A model generated the notes under the pieces. It did no database searches. It was given only the letters and a program-made list of their open reading frames with translations, and had not been told where the DNA came from. Source: Helicobacter cetorum MIT 00-7128 (GTDB lineage: Bacteria; Campylobacterota; Campylobacteria; Campylobacterales; Helicobacteraceae). Taken from it: 64,000 nucleotides of DNA. The position numbers and the translations under genes were made by a program. Of the stretch, positions 19,339-29,994 are shown piece after piece (position 1 is the first letter of the stretch; each line of letters starts with the position of its first letter). The stretch covers positions 124,001 to 188,000 of the forward strand of contig NC_017737.1 of NCBI RefSeq assembly GCF_000259255.1. The letters are read 5' to 3'.

Positions 19339-20372
19339 AACTTTCTTTAATTTTAGCGCTAACATTAGCATTCACTTCTTTAAATGCTACTCTCAACCAA
19401 GCCAATAATGAAACCCCCAATAATAAAGAGAGCGCTCAAGCGCCTACACCCAAAAGCAAAACCCATTTTAACATCTCTACTATTAAGGTCATAGAAAAAG
19501 AATTCGCTCAAAGTAGGCGCTATTATGCGACTTTAGAACCCGATGAAAGATTGATTTTTTCTCAAAATGTGCGTTTTGATGGCTATGTAGAAAAACTCTA
19601 TACCAATAGGACTTACACGCCCGTTAAAAAAGGCGATAAATTACTTACTATCTATTCGCCCGAATTAGTGAGCGTGCAAAGCGAATTGCTATCATCATTG
19701 AAATTTAATCATCAAGTAGATGCCATTAAAGAAAAATTACGCTTGCTAGGCTTGGAAAACTCTAGCATTGAAAAGGTGATTAGCACCCATAAAGTCCAAA
19801 ACGAAATCAATATCTACTCTCGTTTCAACGGGATTATTTTTAGAAAAAGCAAGGATTTAAACGAAGGGAGCTTTATCAAAAAAGGACAAGAGCTTTTTCA
19901 AATCATAGATTTAACTAAACTATGGGCAATCACTAAAGTTAATCAAGAGGACTTGGAGTTTTTAAAGGGCGTTAATAAAGCCACTTTGTTTGTAGAAGGG
20001 GTTAAAAACAAACAAGAAATCACGCTTGAAAACATCAATCCTATTGTCAATGAAAAGGACAAAATGCTAGAGGCTCGTTTCAATGTGCCTAATACCAAAC
20101 TACTCTACTATCCTAACATGTTCGCTCAAGTGGAAATCTTTCAAAAAGCTAGAAAAATGAAAATCTTGCCTAAAGAGGCGGTGCTAATTAAAGAGGGTAA
20201 GGCAATTGTGTTCAAGAAAGATGATTTTGGCTTAACCCCCCTAGAGATTAAAGCCACTCGTTTAAGCGATGGGAGTTATGAAGTTTTAGAAGGGCTTGAT
20301 GTAGGCGAAGAAGTCGCTAATAACGCTTTATTTGTGCTAGATGCGGACGCTCAAAATAATGGGGATTACTAA
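19335..20372 (+). CDS. czcB: RND efflux membrane-fusion protein (CzcB/CusB-like)
   Basis: A 345-residue periplasmic adaptor: signal peptide MKLSLILALTLAFTSLNA, the CusB-like segment containing RYYATLEPDERLIFSQNVRF, the lipoyl part (GYVEKLYTNRTYTPVKKGDK), a short alpha-hairpin, then a barrel domain (LWAITKVNQEDLEFLKG). It links CzcA to CrdB. It starts inside the crdB stop (ATGA) and ends 2 bases before czcA. Confidence 0.92.
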   Translation: MKLSLILALTLAFTSLNATLNQANNETPNNKESAQAPTPKSKTHFNISTIKVIEKEFAQSRRYYATLEPDERLIFSQNVRFDGYVEKLYTNRTYTPVKKGDKLLTIYSPELVSVQSELLSSLKFNHQVDAIKEKLRLLGLENSSIEKVISTHKVQNEINIYSRFNGIIFRKSKDLNEGSFIKKGQELFQIIDLTKLWAITKVNQEDLEFLKGVNKATLFVEGVKNKQEITLENINPIVNEKDKMLEARFNVPNTKLLYYPNMFAQVEIFQKARKMKILPKEAVLIKEGKAIVFKKDDFGLTPLEIKATRLSDGSYEVLEGLDVGEEVANNALFVLDADAQNNGDY

Positions 20373-20374
20373 AA

Positions 20375-23300
20375 ATGATAGAAAAAATCATTGATTTAAG
20401 CGTTAAAAACAAGCTTATAACCGTTCTAGCCACTCTGCTGATTTTCTTAGGCTCTATGTGGGCGATTAAAACCGTGCGTTTAGACGCTTTGCCGGATTTA
20501 AGCCCCGCACAAGTGGTCGTGCAAATCACCTACCCCAATCAAAGCCCAAAAATTGTGCAAGAGCAGGTTACCTACCCCCTAGTCTCTACCTTTATGAGTA
20601 TTGCTAATATTGACACGGTTAGGGGCATTTCTAGCTATGAAAGCGGGCTAATTTACATCATTTTTAAAGATGGCGTAGATTTATACTGGGCAAGAGATAG
20701 GGTCTTAGAGCAATTAAATAGAGTGGGTAATTTGCCTAAAGATGCTAAAGTAGAAATAGGAAGTGATTCTACTTCTATTGGCTGGGCGTATCAATACGCC
20801 TTGCATAGCGATAGCAAGAATTTAAGCGATTTGAAAGTCCTACAAGATTTTTATTACCGCTACGCTCTTTTAGGCGTTGATGGGGTGAGTGAAGTAGCAA
20901 GTGTGGGGGGCTTTGTCAAGGATTATGAAGTTACGCTTAGAAATGATGCTTTAGTGCGTTATAACCTAAGCTTAGAGCAAATCACAAATGCGATTAAAAA
21001 ATCTAATAACGACACCGGTGGGGGTATTATCTTAGAAAATGGGTTTGAAAAAATTGTGCGAGCGTCTGGCTATATCAAATCCTTGAAAGATTTAGAAGAA
21101 ATCGTGGTTAAAAAAGAAGGGGCAATCCCTTTAAAAATCAAAGATATAGCCAGCGTGAGATTAACACCAAAACCACGCAGGGGGGCGGCTAATCTCAATG
21201 GCGATAAGGAAGTGGTGGGCGGAATTGTAATGGTAAGGTATCACGCTGACACCTATAAAGTCTTAAAAGCTATTAAAGAAAAAATCGCCACCTTACAAGC
21301 GAGTAACCCTGATGTGAAAATCACAAGCGTATATGATAGAAGCGAATTGATTGAAAAAGGTATTGACAATTTAGTCCATACGCTCATAGAAGAAAGCGTG
21401 ATTGTTTTAATCATTATTGCGATTTTCTTATTGCATTTTAGAAGTGCGTTAGTGGTGATTATCACTCTACCCTTAACCGTGTGTATTTCTTTCTTGCTTA
21501 TGCGGTATTTTAACATTGAAGCAAGCATTATGAGTTTGGGGGGCATTGCGATTGCTATAGGGGCTATGGTAGATGCCGCCATTGTTATGGTAGAAAACGC
21601 TCACAAGCATTTGCAACACATTGATATGAATGACAACACTCAAAGAGTTAATGGCATTATGGAAGGGGTTAAGCATGTGGGGGGGGCGATATTCTTTGCC
21701 TTAATGATTATTGTGGTCTCTTTCTTGCCTATTTTTGCACTCACCGGTCAAGAAGAAAAACTTTTTGCTCCTTTAGCTTATACCAAAACTTTTGCCATGC
21801 TTGTAGGGGCATTATTATCTATTACAATAGTCCCCATTTTAATGGTATGGCTCATTAAAGGGCGGATTTTAGAAGAATCTAAAAACCCTATTAACGCCTT
21901 TTTCATCAAAATTTATGGCGTGTGCTTGAATTTTGTCCTTAAGTTTAGATACGTCTTTTTAGCGGTTAGTGTGCTAGGTTTAGGGGGCTTGTATTTCACT
22001 TATAAGAAACTCCACTGGGAATTTATACCCCAAATTAATGAAGGGGTTGTGATGTATATGCCTGTAACGACTAATGGCGTAGGCATTGATGTCGCCCTAG
22101 AATATTTGAAAAAAAGCAATACCGCTATTAAGCAACTAGATTTTGTCAAACAAGTCTTTGGTAAAGTGGGGCGAGCAAACACGAGCACCGATGCTGCAGG
22201 CTTAGCCATGATAGAAACTTACATTGAGTTAAAACCACAAAGCGAATGGAAAGAAAAGCTTACTTATAAAGAAGTGAGAGACAAATTAGAAAAAACCTTA
22301 CAATTAAAAGGCTTGACTAATTCATGGACTTACCCCATTCGTGGCAGAACGGATATGCTCTTAACCGGTATTAGAACCCCACTAGGCATCAAGCTATATG
22401 GGAATGATACGGATAAATTACAAGAATTAGCCATAAAAATGGAACAACAGCTTAAAACTCTCAAAGAGAGCTTATCTGTCTTTGCAGAGCGTTCTAATAA
22501 TGGCTACTACATCACACTAGATTTGAATGATGAAAATCTAGCTCGTTATGGCGTGAATAAAAGTGCGGTGCTAGACACGATTAAATTCGCCCTAGGCGGA
22601 GCTACGCTCACAACCATGATAAATGGTGTAGAAAGCTACCCTATTTCTTTACGCCTAGAAGATACAGACAGAAACACCATTGAGAGATTAAAAAATCTCT
22701 ACATCAAAACCGCCTACAATTACATGCCCTTAAAAGAATTTGCCCATGTATATTATGACAACGCTCCAGCCGTGTTAAAAAGCGAAAAGGGCTTGAATGT
22801 GAATTTCATTTACATAGTCCCCCAAAATGGCGTAAGCTCTGATTTGTATAGAGAGTTAGCCACAAAAGCTTTAGAAAAAGTCAAATTGCCTAGTGGGTAT
22901 TATTATGAATTTAGTGGCGAAAGCAAGTATTTAGAAGATGCGTTTAAGACTTTGCAATACATCGTGCCAATAAGTATTTTTATCATCTTTATTTTAATTG
23001 TCTTTGCTTTAAAGAATTTCACTAATTCTTTACTATGCTTTTTCACTCTACCTTTTGCGTTCTTAGGGGGGTTAATCTTTATGAATGTGATGGGCTTTAA
23101 TATGAGTATAGCGGCATTAGTGGGCTTTTTAGCCCTTTTAGGGGTAGCGAGTGAAACGGCTATTGTAATGATAATCTATTTAGAAGATGCCTATCAAGCG
23201 TTTATTAAAACACCCTTAGTAGAACAAACTAGTAGCAAACTAAAAGACGCTATCATGCATGGAGCGGTGCTTAGGGTGAGACCCAAGCTTATGACTTTTT

Positions 23301-23473
23301 TTAGCATTCTTGCATCACTTATTCCTATTATGTATAGTCATGGCACAGGAAGTGAGATTATGAAATCTATTGCCGCTCCCATGCTAGGGGGTATGATGAG
23401 TAGCGTTGTCTTAACGCTTTTTATTATCCCTACAGCGTATTTTGTGATTAAGAATGTGAAAATTAAAAAATAG
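20375..23473 (+). CDS. czcA: heavy-metal RND pump, copper type (CzcA/CusA-like)
   Basis: A 1032-residue inner-membrane pump with 12 predicted transmembrane segments and two large periplasmic loops. The TM4 signature AIGAMVDAAIVMVENAHKH matches the Cu(I)/Ag(I) subtype (CusA) more than the zinc subtype. N-terminal MIEKIIDLSVKNKLITVLAT and LPDLSPAQVVVQITYPNQSP are typical. With CzcB and CrdB it forms a tripartite exporter across both membranes. A GC-rich hairpin (ACCCCT at 23482-23487 with AGGGGT at 23494-23499) then CCCTTTTTTA follow, a possible terminator before crdR. Confidence 0.95.
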   Translation: MIEKIIDLSVKNKLITVLATLLIFLGSMWAIKTVRLDALPDLSPAQVVVQITYPNQSPKIVQEQVTYPLVSTFMSIANIDTVRGISSYESGLIYIIFKDGVDLYWARDRVLEQLNRVGNLPKDAKVEIGSDSTSIGWAYQYALHSDSKNLSDLKVLQDFYYRYALLGVDGVSEVASVGGFVKDYEVTLRNDALVRYNLSLEQITNAIKKSNNDTGGGIILENGFEKIVRASGYIKSLKDLEEIVVKKEGAIPLKIKDIASVRLTPKPRRGAANLNGDKEVVGGIVMVRYHADTYKVLKAIKEKIATLQASNPDVKITSVYDRSELIEKGIDNLVHTLIEESVIVLIIIAIFLLHFRSALVVIITLPLTVCISFLLMRYFNIEASIMSLGGIAIAIGAMVDAAIVMVENAHKHLQHIDMNDNTQRVNGIMEGVKHVGGAIFFALMIIVVSFLPIFALTGQEEKLFAPLAYTKTFAMLVGALLSITIVPILMVWLIKGRILEESKNPINAFFIKIYGVCLNFVLKFRYVFLAVSVLGLGGLYFTYKKLHWEFIPQINEGVVMYMPVTTNGVGIDVALEYLKKSNTAIKQLDFVKQVFGKVGRANTSTDAAGLAMIETYIELKPQSEWKEKLTYKEVRDKLEKTLQLKGLTNSWTYPIRGRTDMLLTGIRTPLGIKLYGNDTDKLQELAIKMEQQLKTLKESLSVFAERSNNGYYITLDLNDENLARYGVNKSAVLDTIKFALGGATLTTMINGVESYPISLRLEDTDRNTIERLKNLYIKTAYNYMPLKEFAHVYYDNAPAVLKSEKGLNVNFIYIVPQNGVSSDLYRELATKALEKVKLPSGYYYEFSGESKYLEDAFKTLQYIVPISIFIIFILIVFALKNFTNSLLCFFTLPFAFLGGLIFMNVMGFNMSIAALVGFLALLGVASETAIVMIIYLEDAYQAFIKTPLVEQTSSKLKDAIMHGAVLRVRPKLMTFFSILASLIPIMYSHGTGSEIMKSIAAPMLGGMMSSVVLTLFIIPTAYFVIKNVKIKK

Positions 23474-23536
23474 CCCCTTATACCCCTTTCTCTAGGGGTT
23501 AGCCCTTTTTTATCATTTTTTGAGCTTTCTTTTTGC

Positions 23537-23542
23537 TACAAT
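23537..23542 (+). promoter_or_regulatory. extended -10 box of crdR
   Basis: TGCTACAAT is an extended -10 element with TACAAT at 23537-23542. The ATG of crdR begins at 23549, so transcription would start at or within a base or two of the start codon. There is no AGGA-like ribosome-binding site before the ATG. Confidence 0.45.
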
Positions 23543-23548
23543 ACCCCC

Positions 23549-24190
23549 ATGCAAAAAAAGATTTTTTTACTAGAAGATGACTATCTCTTAAGTGAGAGTA
23601 TCAAGGAATTTTTAGAGCATTTGGGCTATGGAGTAACTTGTGCGTTTAATGGCATAGAAGCTTATGAAATGCTGTCTATTGAGCGTTTTAATCTCTTGCT
23701 TTTAGATGTGCAAGTGCCTAAAATGAATAGTTTAGAATTATTTAAAAATATCAAAAACGATTTTTTAATCTCTACACCTACGATTTTCATCACCGCTTTA
23801 CAAGATAACACCACTTTAAAGCACGCCTTTAGCTTAGGGGCGAGCGATTATTTGAAAAAGCCTTTTGATTTGGACGAATTAGAAGCACGCATTAAGCGGT
23901 TTTTTAATGATGAGCCTATAGAGATTATGCCTAACATTTCTTATTATAATGGCGTTTTAAATATCCATAATCAACAAGAAATTTTACAACCCAAAGTCGC
24001 CAAGCTTTTAGAATACTTTTTAGCTCATAAAAACCAAATCATTAGCTCTCAAGTTCTAGAAAATAACCTTTGGGAGCAACCTATTGATGGCTCCACCTTA
24101 CGCACTTATATTAAAGTGTTGCGTAAGCTTTTAGGCAAAGATTGTATACAAACGCATAAGGGGGTGGGCTATTGTTTTAAACCACTATGA
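23549..24190 (+). CDS. crdR: copper-responsive response regulator CrdR
   Basis: A 213-residue OmpR-type regulator. Receiver domain: acidic pair LLEDDYLL, phosphoacceptor Asp in [13 protein letters not shown], Thr/Ser in [10 protein letters not shown] and Lys in [13 protein letters not shown]-terminal winged helix: [20 protein letters not shown] and [20 protein letters not shown]. In H. pylori CrdR activates crdA in response to copper. Its stop overlaps the ATG of crdS (ATGA). In H. pylori, from memory, crdRS lies some 35 genes away beside nnr, not beside czcA. Confidence 0.9.
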   Translation: MQKKIFLLEDDYLLSESIKEFLEHLGYGVTCAFNGIEAYEMLSIERFNLLLLDVQVPKMNSLELFKNIKNDFLISTPTIFITALQDNTTLKHAFSLGASDYLKKPFDLDELEARIKRFFNDEPIEIMPNISYYNGVLNIHNQQEILQPKVAKLLEYFLAHKNQIISSQVLENNLWEQPIDGSTLRTYIKVLRKLLGKDCIQTHKGVGYCFKPL

Positions 24191-24212
24191 AAAAAAATCT
24201 CTCAAACTCTTT

Positions 24213-25358
24213 TTGGGGACTTATTTAGGCTCTTCGTTTGTTTTAATGCTAGTAATTAGCGTGTTGTTTTTTTCTTATGAAAGGAATGCTCAATTAGTAA
24301 GCATGCAAGAGAATTTACGCTCATTAGCTCATCAAGTTACAAGCGAAATCATAGAATTACACATGCAATCTCATGGGAAGTATCAACAAGCCCTAGAAAC
24401 TTTTATCTCACACCACAAAAATACTGCACTTGCCCTTTTGGATAGCAAAAGGCGTATTATGTATTCTACAATCCCTGAGGCTCAAGAAATCATTGCTAAA
24501 CACAAAGAAATAGGATTTTATCATTTTAAAGACCACTACTATTTGATAGGTGATAGGACTTTTGCGCATTTAGGAATCGCTAAAATCCTTTTTAAAAGCC
24601 CTAAACCCCTAAACTTTTCAACGCTATTTTTTAATATTGTTTTGGTATTTATCTTGGCTTTTTTATGCGTGATTGTTACAGCTGTTTTTCTAGCACGCTT
24701 ATTTTTAAAACCCATTAGAAATGAAATCACCCGCATAGATAATTTTCTAAAAAACACCACCCATGAACTCAACACCCCCATGAGTGCCCTACTCTTATCT
24801 TTGAAAACCTTAGAAGATAACAAGCAACACCATCGCATTAAAATGGCTATCAAACGCATAAACTTTTTGTATCGTTCGCTTTCTTTTTTGGTCATGCAAG
24901 ATATTAATAACGAAAAGCCTACATCTTTAGATTTAAAAGCCTTGATTTTAAAGGAAAATGAGCTTTTTACTGAGATGATAGCCTATCATAAGCTTGAATT
25001 TAAAAGTGAGCTTGCAACAATCAAGCTTAAAGCTAGGGAGCAAGATTTTATTTCGCTTTATAGTAATTTGCTGATGAATGCGATTAAATACAATGTAATC
25101 AATGGACATATTCATGTAGAGCTAACGCCTAAGTTTTTAAAAGTTAAAAATTTGGGGCATGAAATTCCTAAGGATAAAATTACAGAGCTAACTCTTCGCT
25201 ATGTGCGCTTTAATTCTAGTGTGTTAGGCTATGGTATAGGGCTAGACTTGGTTAAAAGGGTGTGTGATAATTATAAAATGCGTCTAATCATTACAAGTGA
25301 ACCTTATTTAGATGGTTCTTTTTATGAAAATTCGTTTTGTGTAGAATTTAGAGACTAA
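24213..25358 (+). CDS. crdS: copper sensor histidine kinase CrdS, start out of frame
   Basis: The reading frame encodes a full sensor kinase: two transmembrane segments (about [13 protein letters not shown] and [20 protein letters not shown]) around a short periplasmic domain, H-box [21 protein letters not shown]-box [13 protein letters not shown] and G-box [13 protein letters not shown]. It pairs with CrdR. The natural ATG (24187-24189, overlapping the crdR stop) is followed by eight adenines (24190-24197) and reads into a TAG after 13 codons. With nine (or six) adenines it would join this frame and give a start such as [18 protein letters not shown]. As written, only a TTG at 24213 is available. 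The gene is either switched off, corrected by slippage, or affected by a base-call error. Confidence 0.82.
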   Translation: MGTYLGSSFVLMLVISVLFFSYERNAQLVSMQENLRSLAHQVTSEIIELHMQSHGKYQQALETFISHHKNTALALLDSKRRIMYSTIPEAQEIIAKHKEIGFYHFKDHYYLIGDRTFAHLGIAKILFKSPKPLNFSTLFFNIVLVFILAFLCVIVTAVFLARLFLKPIRNEITRIDNFLKNTTHELNTPMSALLLSLKTLEDNKQHHRIKMAIKRINFLYRSLSFLVMQDINNEKPTSLDLKALILKENELFTEMIAYHKLEFKSELATIKLKAREQDFISLYSNLLMNAIKYNVINGHIHVELTPKFLKVKNLGHEIPKDKITELTLRYVRFNSSVLGYGIGLDLVKRVCDNYKMRLIITSEPYLDGSFYENSFCVEFRD

Positions 25359-25695
25359 AGAAAGTTTTTTCTAAAACATGGCTTTGAACTAGCCACATAT
25401 AAAGTGCAGTAGGTAAAGTAATGCTTAAAACAAATGCCTTAAAGACTTGATGCAATAGCACAACTGACAATAAAGCAATCATCTCATTAATCCCATAAGG
25501 GGGTTGTAAAATTTGAGTGTCTTTAAAGCCATAGACAACTAACATGCCAATGACTGAACATGACAAGGCTCTACCCAAATAGCGCACAAAATCACTTGGT
25601 GGGTTTTTAGCGTTAAAAAAGATAAAAGGCCAAATACGAGTAAAATAAGTTGTAAGCATAACCACTAGAATAATCAGCGTTGAATGTTCTAACAT
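25348..25695 (-). CDS. azlD: AzlD-type branched-chain amino-acid exporter subunit
   Basis: A 115-residue membrane protein with about four transmembrane segments ([20 protein letters not shown] near the start). AzlD pairs with AzlC. Its start overlaps the end of azlC by 7 bases, and its last 11 bases overlap the end of crdS on the other strand. Substrate (branched-chain amino acids) is inferred from the family. Confidence 0.85.
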   Translation of the reverse strand: MLEHSTLIILVVMLTTYFTRIWPFIFFNAKNPPSDFVRYLGRALSCSVIGMLVVYGFKDTQILQPPYGINEMIALLSVVLLHQVFKAFVLSITLPTALYMWLVQSHVLEKTFFSL

Positions 25696-26375
25696 TCTAA
25701 TTTCTTTCTAAAAATAATTAGAGCCATTATCATGCAAATTAAGGCTATCAATAAAAAATATTTAGCCCCAAAAAGCACCAAACAAATAATGGCAATTATT
25801 ATGCCTAGCCATGCGTTTTTATGGTTAGTGGTGCGCTTGTATTGCTCCATAAATAGCACAATAAAAATGGCTGTCATAATAAACCCCATGCCCTCTGTAT
25901 CTATAGAAAAATGCGAGCCTAAAAGCGAGCCAATCAAACACCCCATAACCCAATAAGAATGATTAAGCAATGAAACACTAAATAAAAAATCTTGTTTATT
26001 GACCCCCTCTTTAGGCTCATACAAATTTAAGAGCGCAAAAGTCTCATCGGTTAATGCATGCGCTAAATAGGGCAAGCGCCATTTAGCGTTTTTAAACCTT
26101 TCTAGCATAGAAATCGCATAGCAAGTTTGTCTTGCATTCACTAAAAGCATGACTACAAACACATTAACTAGACTTGCTTGCATGCTTAAAAGTGAGAGTG
26201 TAGCAAACTGCCCTGCTCCTGCATAAATGAAAAGCGCCATAAATAAGGCGATTTTATAATCATAACCATGCTGGGCTAAAAGCACCCCAAAAGTCATTCC
26301 CATAAGCAAATACCCCAAAAAAATAGAAATGGTATAAGGGAAAGCGCTTTTAAGGGCTTTTAGAAAATCATTCAT
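25689..26375 (-). CDS. azlC: AzlC-type branched-chain amino-acid exporter subunit
   Basis: A 228-residue membrane protein matching Azl[36 protein letters not shown] and [17 protein letters not shown]. It should have seven or so transmembrane helices. It lies between dnaJ (4-base overlap) and azlD (7-base overlap), so dnaJ-azlC-azlD are translationally linked. Confidence 0.9.
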   Translation of the reverse strand: MNDFLKALKSAFPYTISIFLGYLLMGMTFGVLLAQHGYDYKIALFMALFIYAGAGQFATLSLLSMQASLVNVFVVMLLVNARQTCYAISMLERFKNAKWRLPYLAHALTDETFALLNLYEPKEGVNKQDFLFSVSLLNHSYWVMGCLIGSLLGSHFSIDTEGMGFIMTAIFIVLFMEQYKRTTNHKNAWLGIIIAIICLVLFGAKYFLLIALICMIMALIIFRKKLEC

Positions 26376-27493
26376 TTTTTAAACAAATCCTTAAACTTAC
26401 CAATACAAGTTTCTAAAACGCCTTTATGCGGTTCACTCTCATAGCCAAAACTCGCATGCAGTTTTTGTAATAATTCTTTTTGCTCTTCATTTAAATGCTT
26501 AGGATAGATGACTTTTAGCACTGCCACTAAATTCCCCCTATAAGAGCTTTGAGGGTTTTTAACCCCCTCATTTTTAAAAGTAAAGGCTTGTTTATCTCTA
26601 GCACTAGGTGGAATCTTTAGTTCTAATTCGCCTTTTAATGAAGGCACTTTAATAGTAGCTCCCAAAGCCACTGAAGTAAAAAATACCGGTGCCTCAATAA
26701 ATAGGTCATTGCCTTGTCGTTTAAAATGCTCATCTTCTTCAACAATAGCCTCTAAATATAAATCCCCTCTTCTATTTTTCTCATATTCATTGCCCTTGCC
26801 TTGAAACACCATGCGATTTTGATTATCAATGCCTTCAGGAATTGGCACTTCAAGTGTTTCTTCTTTAATAATGTAAGTTTTTCCCTTACAGCTAGAGCAT
26901 GGGGTTTTAATCTTAGTGCCTTCGCCTTTGCATGCCGAACAAGGCATAGCCATAGTCATAAAACCTTGTCTAGTAAAGACTTGCCCCTTACCATTACAAT
27001 GCTTGCAAGTCTCTAGGGCTTTATCCTTAGCCCCTGTGCCAGCACAAGTTTCACAAATAGATTGGTAATTAATCTTAATGGTTTTTTTGCAACCAAAAAC
27101 GGCCTCTTTAAAACTTAGCTCAACCTCATGTAAAAAATCAGGCTCAATAGTGCTTTGACGCTTTTTAGAACCCCTATGTGAGCCAAAGCCCCCAAAAGCA
27201 CTCTCAAAAATAGAGCCTAAATCTTCAAAGAAATCACCAAACCCGCCTTGAGAAAAGCCTCCTTGCTCTACGCCCTGCTTGCCATATCTATCGTATAAGG
27301 CTCGTTTCTTTTCATCACTTAATACCCCATACGCCTCATTAATAAGCTTAAACTTCTCTTCAGCCTCTTTGTTGCCTTGATTTCTGTCGGGGTGGTATTT
27401 TAAAGCGAGCTTTCTATAAGACTTTTTAATGGTCTCTTGATTGCTATTTTGCTCCACTTCTAGTATTTCATAATAACTTAATTCCACATTCAC
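26372..27493 (-). CDS. dnaJ: chaperone protein DnaJ
   Basis: A 373-residue full-length DnaJ: J domain with HPD in [15 protein letters not shown], Gly/Phe-rich linker ([20 protein letters not shown]), four CxxCxGxG zinc repeats ([32 protein letters not shown]) and the C-terminal substrate domain. It stimulates DnaK. It begins about 120 bases from the divergent gene at 27614. Confidence 0.98.
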   Translation of the reverse strand: MNVELSYYEILEVEQNSNQETIKKSYRKLALKYHPDRNQGNKEAEEKFKLINEAYGVLSDEKKRALYDRYGKQGVEQGGFSQGGFGDFFEDLGSIFESAFGGFGSHRGSKKRQSTIEPDFLHEVELSFKEAVFGCKKTIKINYQSICETCAGTGAKDKALETCKHCNGKGQVFTRQGFMTMAMPCSACKGEGTKIKTPCSSCKGKTYIIKEETLEVPIPEGIDNQNRMVFQGKGNEYEKNRRGDLYLEAIVEEDEHFKRQGNDLFIEAPVFFTSVALGATIKVPSLKGELELKIPPSARDKQAFTFKNEGVKNPQSSYRGNLVAVLKVIYPKHLNEEQKELLQKLHASFGYESEPHKGVLETCIGKFKDLFKK

Positions 27494-27613
27494 TCCAAAA
27501 ACGAAATAAAAATTTCTTATTTTATCTTAAAAGAATAGGTTTGTGCCTTTTTAAACCCATAAAATCAAGTAGAATAATGCCATATGCTAGATTAAAATAA
27601 AAGGCAAAAGATT

Positions 27614-28804
27614 ATGCCCTTAATGATTCTTATCGCACTATTTTTAGCTCCACTAAACGCTCAAGTAATGCTGACTTTAGATTCACAAGCAAACGCTAAG
27701 CTTGCTCGCTCCAACGAACAACTTGCTGATATGCTAAACAAACTCAATGAGAGTTTAAACATTTATCACAATTTGCTAACTAACAGCCAAGCAGAACTTG
27801 AAGAAATCAAAAAGGCTAATAGCACCCTAGCAAGTCAAAGACGCTTTTTAAATGCAAGTCAAATCCGCCTTATGGATATTCAACCCTTGCTAGATAAAAG
27901 CGCTTTAGAATTAGAAAAATTACAAGCCTTAGAAAAACGCTTGAAAGACAACATAGAAAAAGAGCGCTTAAACAAACAATCTAAAAGATACTACTTAAAA
28001 GAGCGTTGCCCCTATTTAAGCTCTGTTAATAACTTAGATGAGGCGCATAATATTTTAGAGATTCAAGGAAAAAACAGCGCCCTTTTCTTACTCAAAGACC
28101 AAGCAACTTCTAGCTTGCTCTTGCAATTAGATTTGCTTGATTCTCTTAAAACTTTATGCGAACAAGCCCTTAAGGACACGCACAACCAACATTTTGAGGA
28201 AAACAAAAGGCTTGAATACAACGCTCTAATGCAAGCAGATTTTAAAACCTATCAAACCTTGCGCTTAAAAAAATTTCAAAATCTTTTAAAAAAAGAATTA
28301 GAAACTAAAGAAGATGCCCTAAAAGCCTTTTTGCCCTTAGAAAAACGCCTAGAAACTCTTAAATCTAGCTTTTTTTCACAAGGTTTTTGTGAAACAGAGT
28401 CTCATTCAAAGAAAAAATCTCGCTCAAAATCCCCTAAAGCCAAAGAATGTTTAGAGCCTAATTTATCTCACAAACATTTACAGCAACGCTTACAAAATGC
28501 CCTAATTAAGCGAGACGAAGAATTGAAAAACGCCAAGAATAATAAAGACAAGCAAGCTTTAATCTTAGCCAATTATGAACATACCCTAAAAACCTTGAGC
28601 GTAGAATTTTTAAGCGAATTAAATCAACAAATGGCATTTTTAAATGAAACTATGGCATTAAACGCAAAAGTTCTAGCCACTCTAGCTAAAGGGCATTCTA
28701 AAACTTCCTATCCAAAGCCTTTAAACTCTAATGATGAAAGGGTTTTTATCAAAAATATCCCCTTAGATTTGCATGGTTTTCCTAGCTTGGAAAATTTTAA
28801 ATAA
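27614..28804 (+). CDS. exported coiled-coil protein of unknown function
   Basis: A 396-residue protein with a signal peptide (MPLMILIALFLAPLNAQ) and then nearly continuous heptad-like, Lys/Glu/Leu-rich sequence (for example LEKLQALEKRLKDNIEKERL and RLQNALIKRDEELKNAKNNK). There are four cysteines after the signal. It ends with a hydrophilic tail. A homologue occurs in the same place in H. pylori (HP1333/1334 region, from memory). I recognise no enzymatic motif. It converges on mnmA, 8 bases apart. Confidence 0.75.
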   Translation: MPLMILIALFLAPLNAQVMLTLDSQANAKLARSNEQLADMLNKLNESLNIYHNLLTNSQAELEEIKKANSTLASQRRFLNASQIRLMDIQPLLDKSALELEKLQALEKRLKDNIEKERLNKQSKRYYLKERCPYLSSVNNLDEAHNILEIQGKNSALFLLKDQATSSLLLQLDLLDSLKTLCEQALKDTHNQHFEENKRLEYNALMQADFKTYQTLRLKKFQNLLKKELETKEDALKAFLPLEKRLETLKSSFFSQGFCETESHSKKKSRSKSPKAKECLEPNLSHKHLQQRLQNALIKRDEELKNAKNNKDKQALILANYEHTLKTLSVEFLSELNQQMAFLNETMALNAKVLATLAKGHSKTSYPKPLNSNDERVFIKNIPLDLHGFPSLENFK

Positions 28805-28812
28805 AAAGGGGT

Positions 28813-29841
28813 TTAAATAATCACGCCCCCACCAAGCACCACATCATCTTGATAAACCACCAAAGCTTGTCCGCTTGCCACTCCATAAAAAGGCTCTTTA
28901 AATTCCACTTCAATCATATCGCCCTTTAAACTTACAAACGCTTTAGCTGGCACACTTCTATAACGAGCTTTCACTAAATATTCGCCACTTTTAAAATCTT
29001 TCATTAAGGATTTGTTGGTGGCTTTTATAAAATGCGTGGCTAAATCTTCTTTTTTACCCACAACTAGCTCGTTATTCTTAGCGTCAATCTTAACTACAAA
29101 ATGCGGTTCTAACGCCCCCTTGATGTTAAAACCTTTGCGTTTGCCGATAGTGTATTGCATATAGCCTTTATGCGAGCCGATGACTTCGCCTTGTAAATTC
29201 TTGACTACGCCTTCCTTATCCACTTCAACATGTTTTTTTAAAGTATCAATGTAACTTTTTTCTACAAAGCAAATTTCTTGAGATTCCTTATAAGTCTCTA
29301 AAGTGCCTAAAAAAGGCATCGCATTCAAAGCTAAAGGCTTAATATCATTTTTTAACAAACCCCCTAAAGGAAACACTAATTTAGCAATCACTTCATGACT
29401 TAAAGCGTATAAAAAATAGCTTTGGTCTTTAGACTTGTCAAAGGCTTCTTGAATGTAACTGACTTTATCAATCTCTTTAACCCTTGCATAATGTCCGGTA
29501 GCGATTTTTTCACACCCTAATTTTAGAGCGTAATCTAGGGCTAGTCCAAACTTCATTAAAGGGTTGCATAAAGCACATGGATTAGGGGTTTGCCCCTGTT
29601 CATAAGCTGAGATAAACTCATCATAAACCGCACTTTTAAAATCCTTTTGAAAGTCTAAAACTTCTAAAGGAATGCCTAAAAACTCGCATGCTTTTTGAGC
29701 GTTTTTAATGTATAAGTCATGCTTTTTTTCACTCGCATGGAGTTTAAGATAAATCCCCACTAACTCATGCCCTTCTTCTTTTAAGCTATAAGCAGTATAT
29801 GAGCTATCCACACCCCCACTTAGTAATACGGCTATTTTCAT
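28813..29841 (-). CDS. mnmA: tRNA 2-thiouridylase MnmA
   Basis: A 342-residue enzyme making 2-thiouridine at position 34 of Lys, Glu and Gln tRNAs. The PP-loop [15 protein letters not shown] is at the N-terminus; the catalytic cysteines are in [13 protein letters not shown] and [10 protein letters not shown]; the central domain has ATGHYARV and QSYFLYAL. The C-terminal beta-barrel ends [14 protein letters not shown]. It is transcribed away from the autotransporter gene. Confidence 0.97.
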   Translation of the reverse strand: MKIAVLLSGGVDSSYTAYSLKEEGHELVGIYLKLHASEKKHDLYIKNAQKACEFLGIPLEVLDFQKDFKSAVYDEFISAYEQGQTPNPCALCNPLMKFGLALDYALKLGCEKIATGHYARVKEIDKVSYIQEAFDKSKDQSYFLYALSHEVIAKLVFPLGGLLKNDIKPLALNAMPFLGTLETYKESQEICFVEKSYIDTLKKHVEVDKEGVVKNLQGEVIGSHKGYMQYTIGKRKGFNIKGALEPHFVVKIDAKNNELVVGKKEDLATHFIKATNKSLMKDFKSGEYLVKARYRSVPAKAFVSLKGDMIEVEFKEPFYGVASGQALVVYQDDVVLGGGVII

Positions 29842-29994
29842 CTTCTATTTCTCATTATCAGTTGGTTTAATTATGCTCATAGTCTAGCACAAAAATAACG
29901 CATAACAATAAGTTTTTCAAACTATCCTTATCTATCATGCTAGAATAGCCGATGTATAAGCCATTAATACATTAATAAGGCAAACCAAACGCTT

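Noticed and set aside
23482..23516. A certain terminator between czcA and crdR
   Set aside because: The stem is only six base pairs and the T-run is several bases away, so it is mentioned only in the czcA entry and not listed separately.
24187..24228. crdS as a simple pseudogene
   Set aside because: All kinase motifs are intact and only the first codons are out of frame, at a slippage-prone A tract, so switching or an alternative start is at least as likely.
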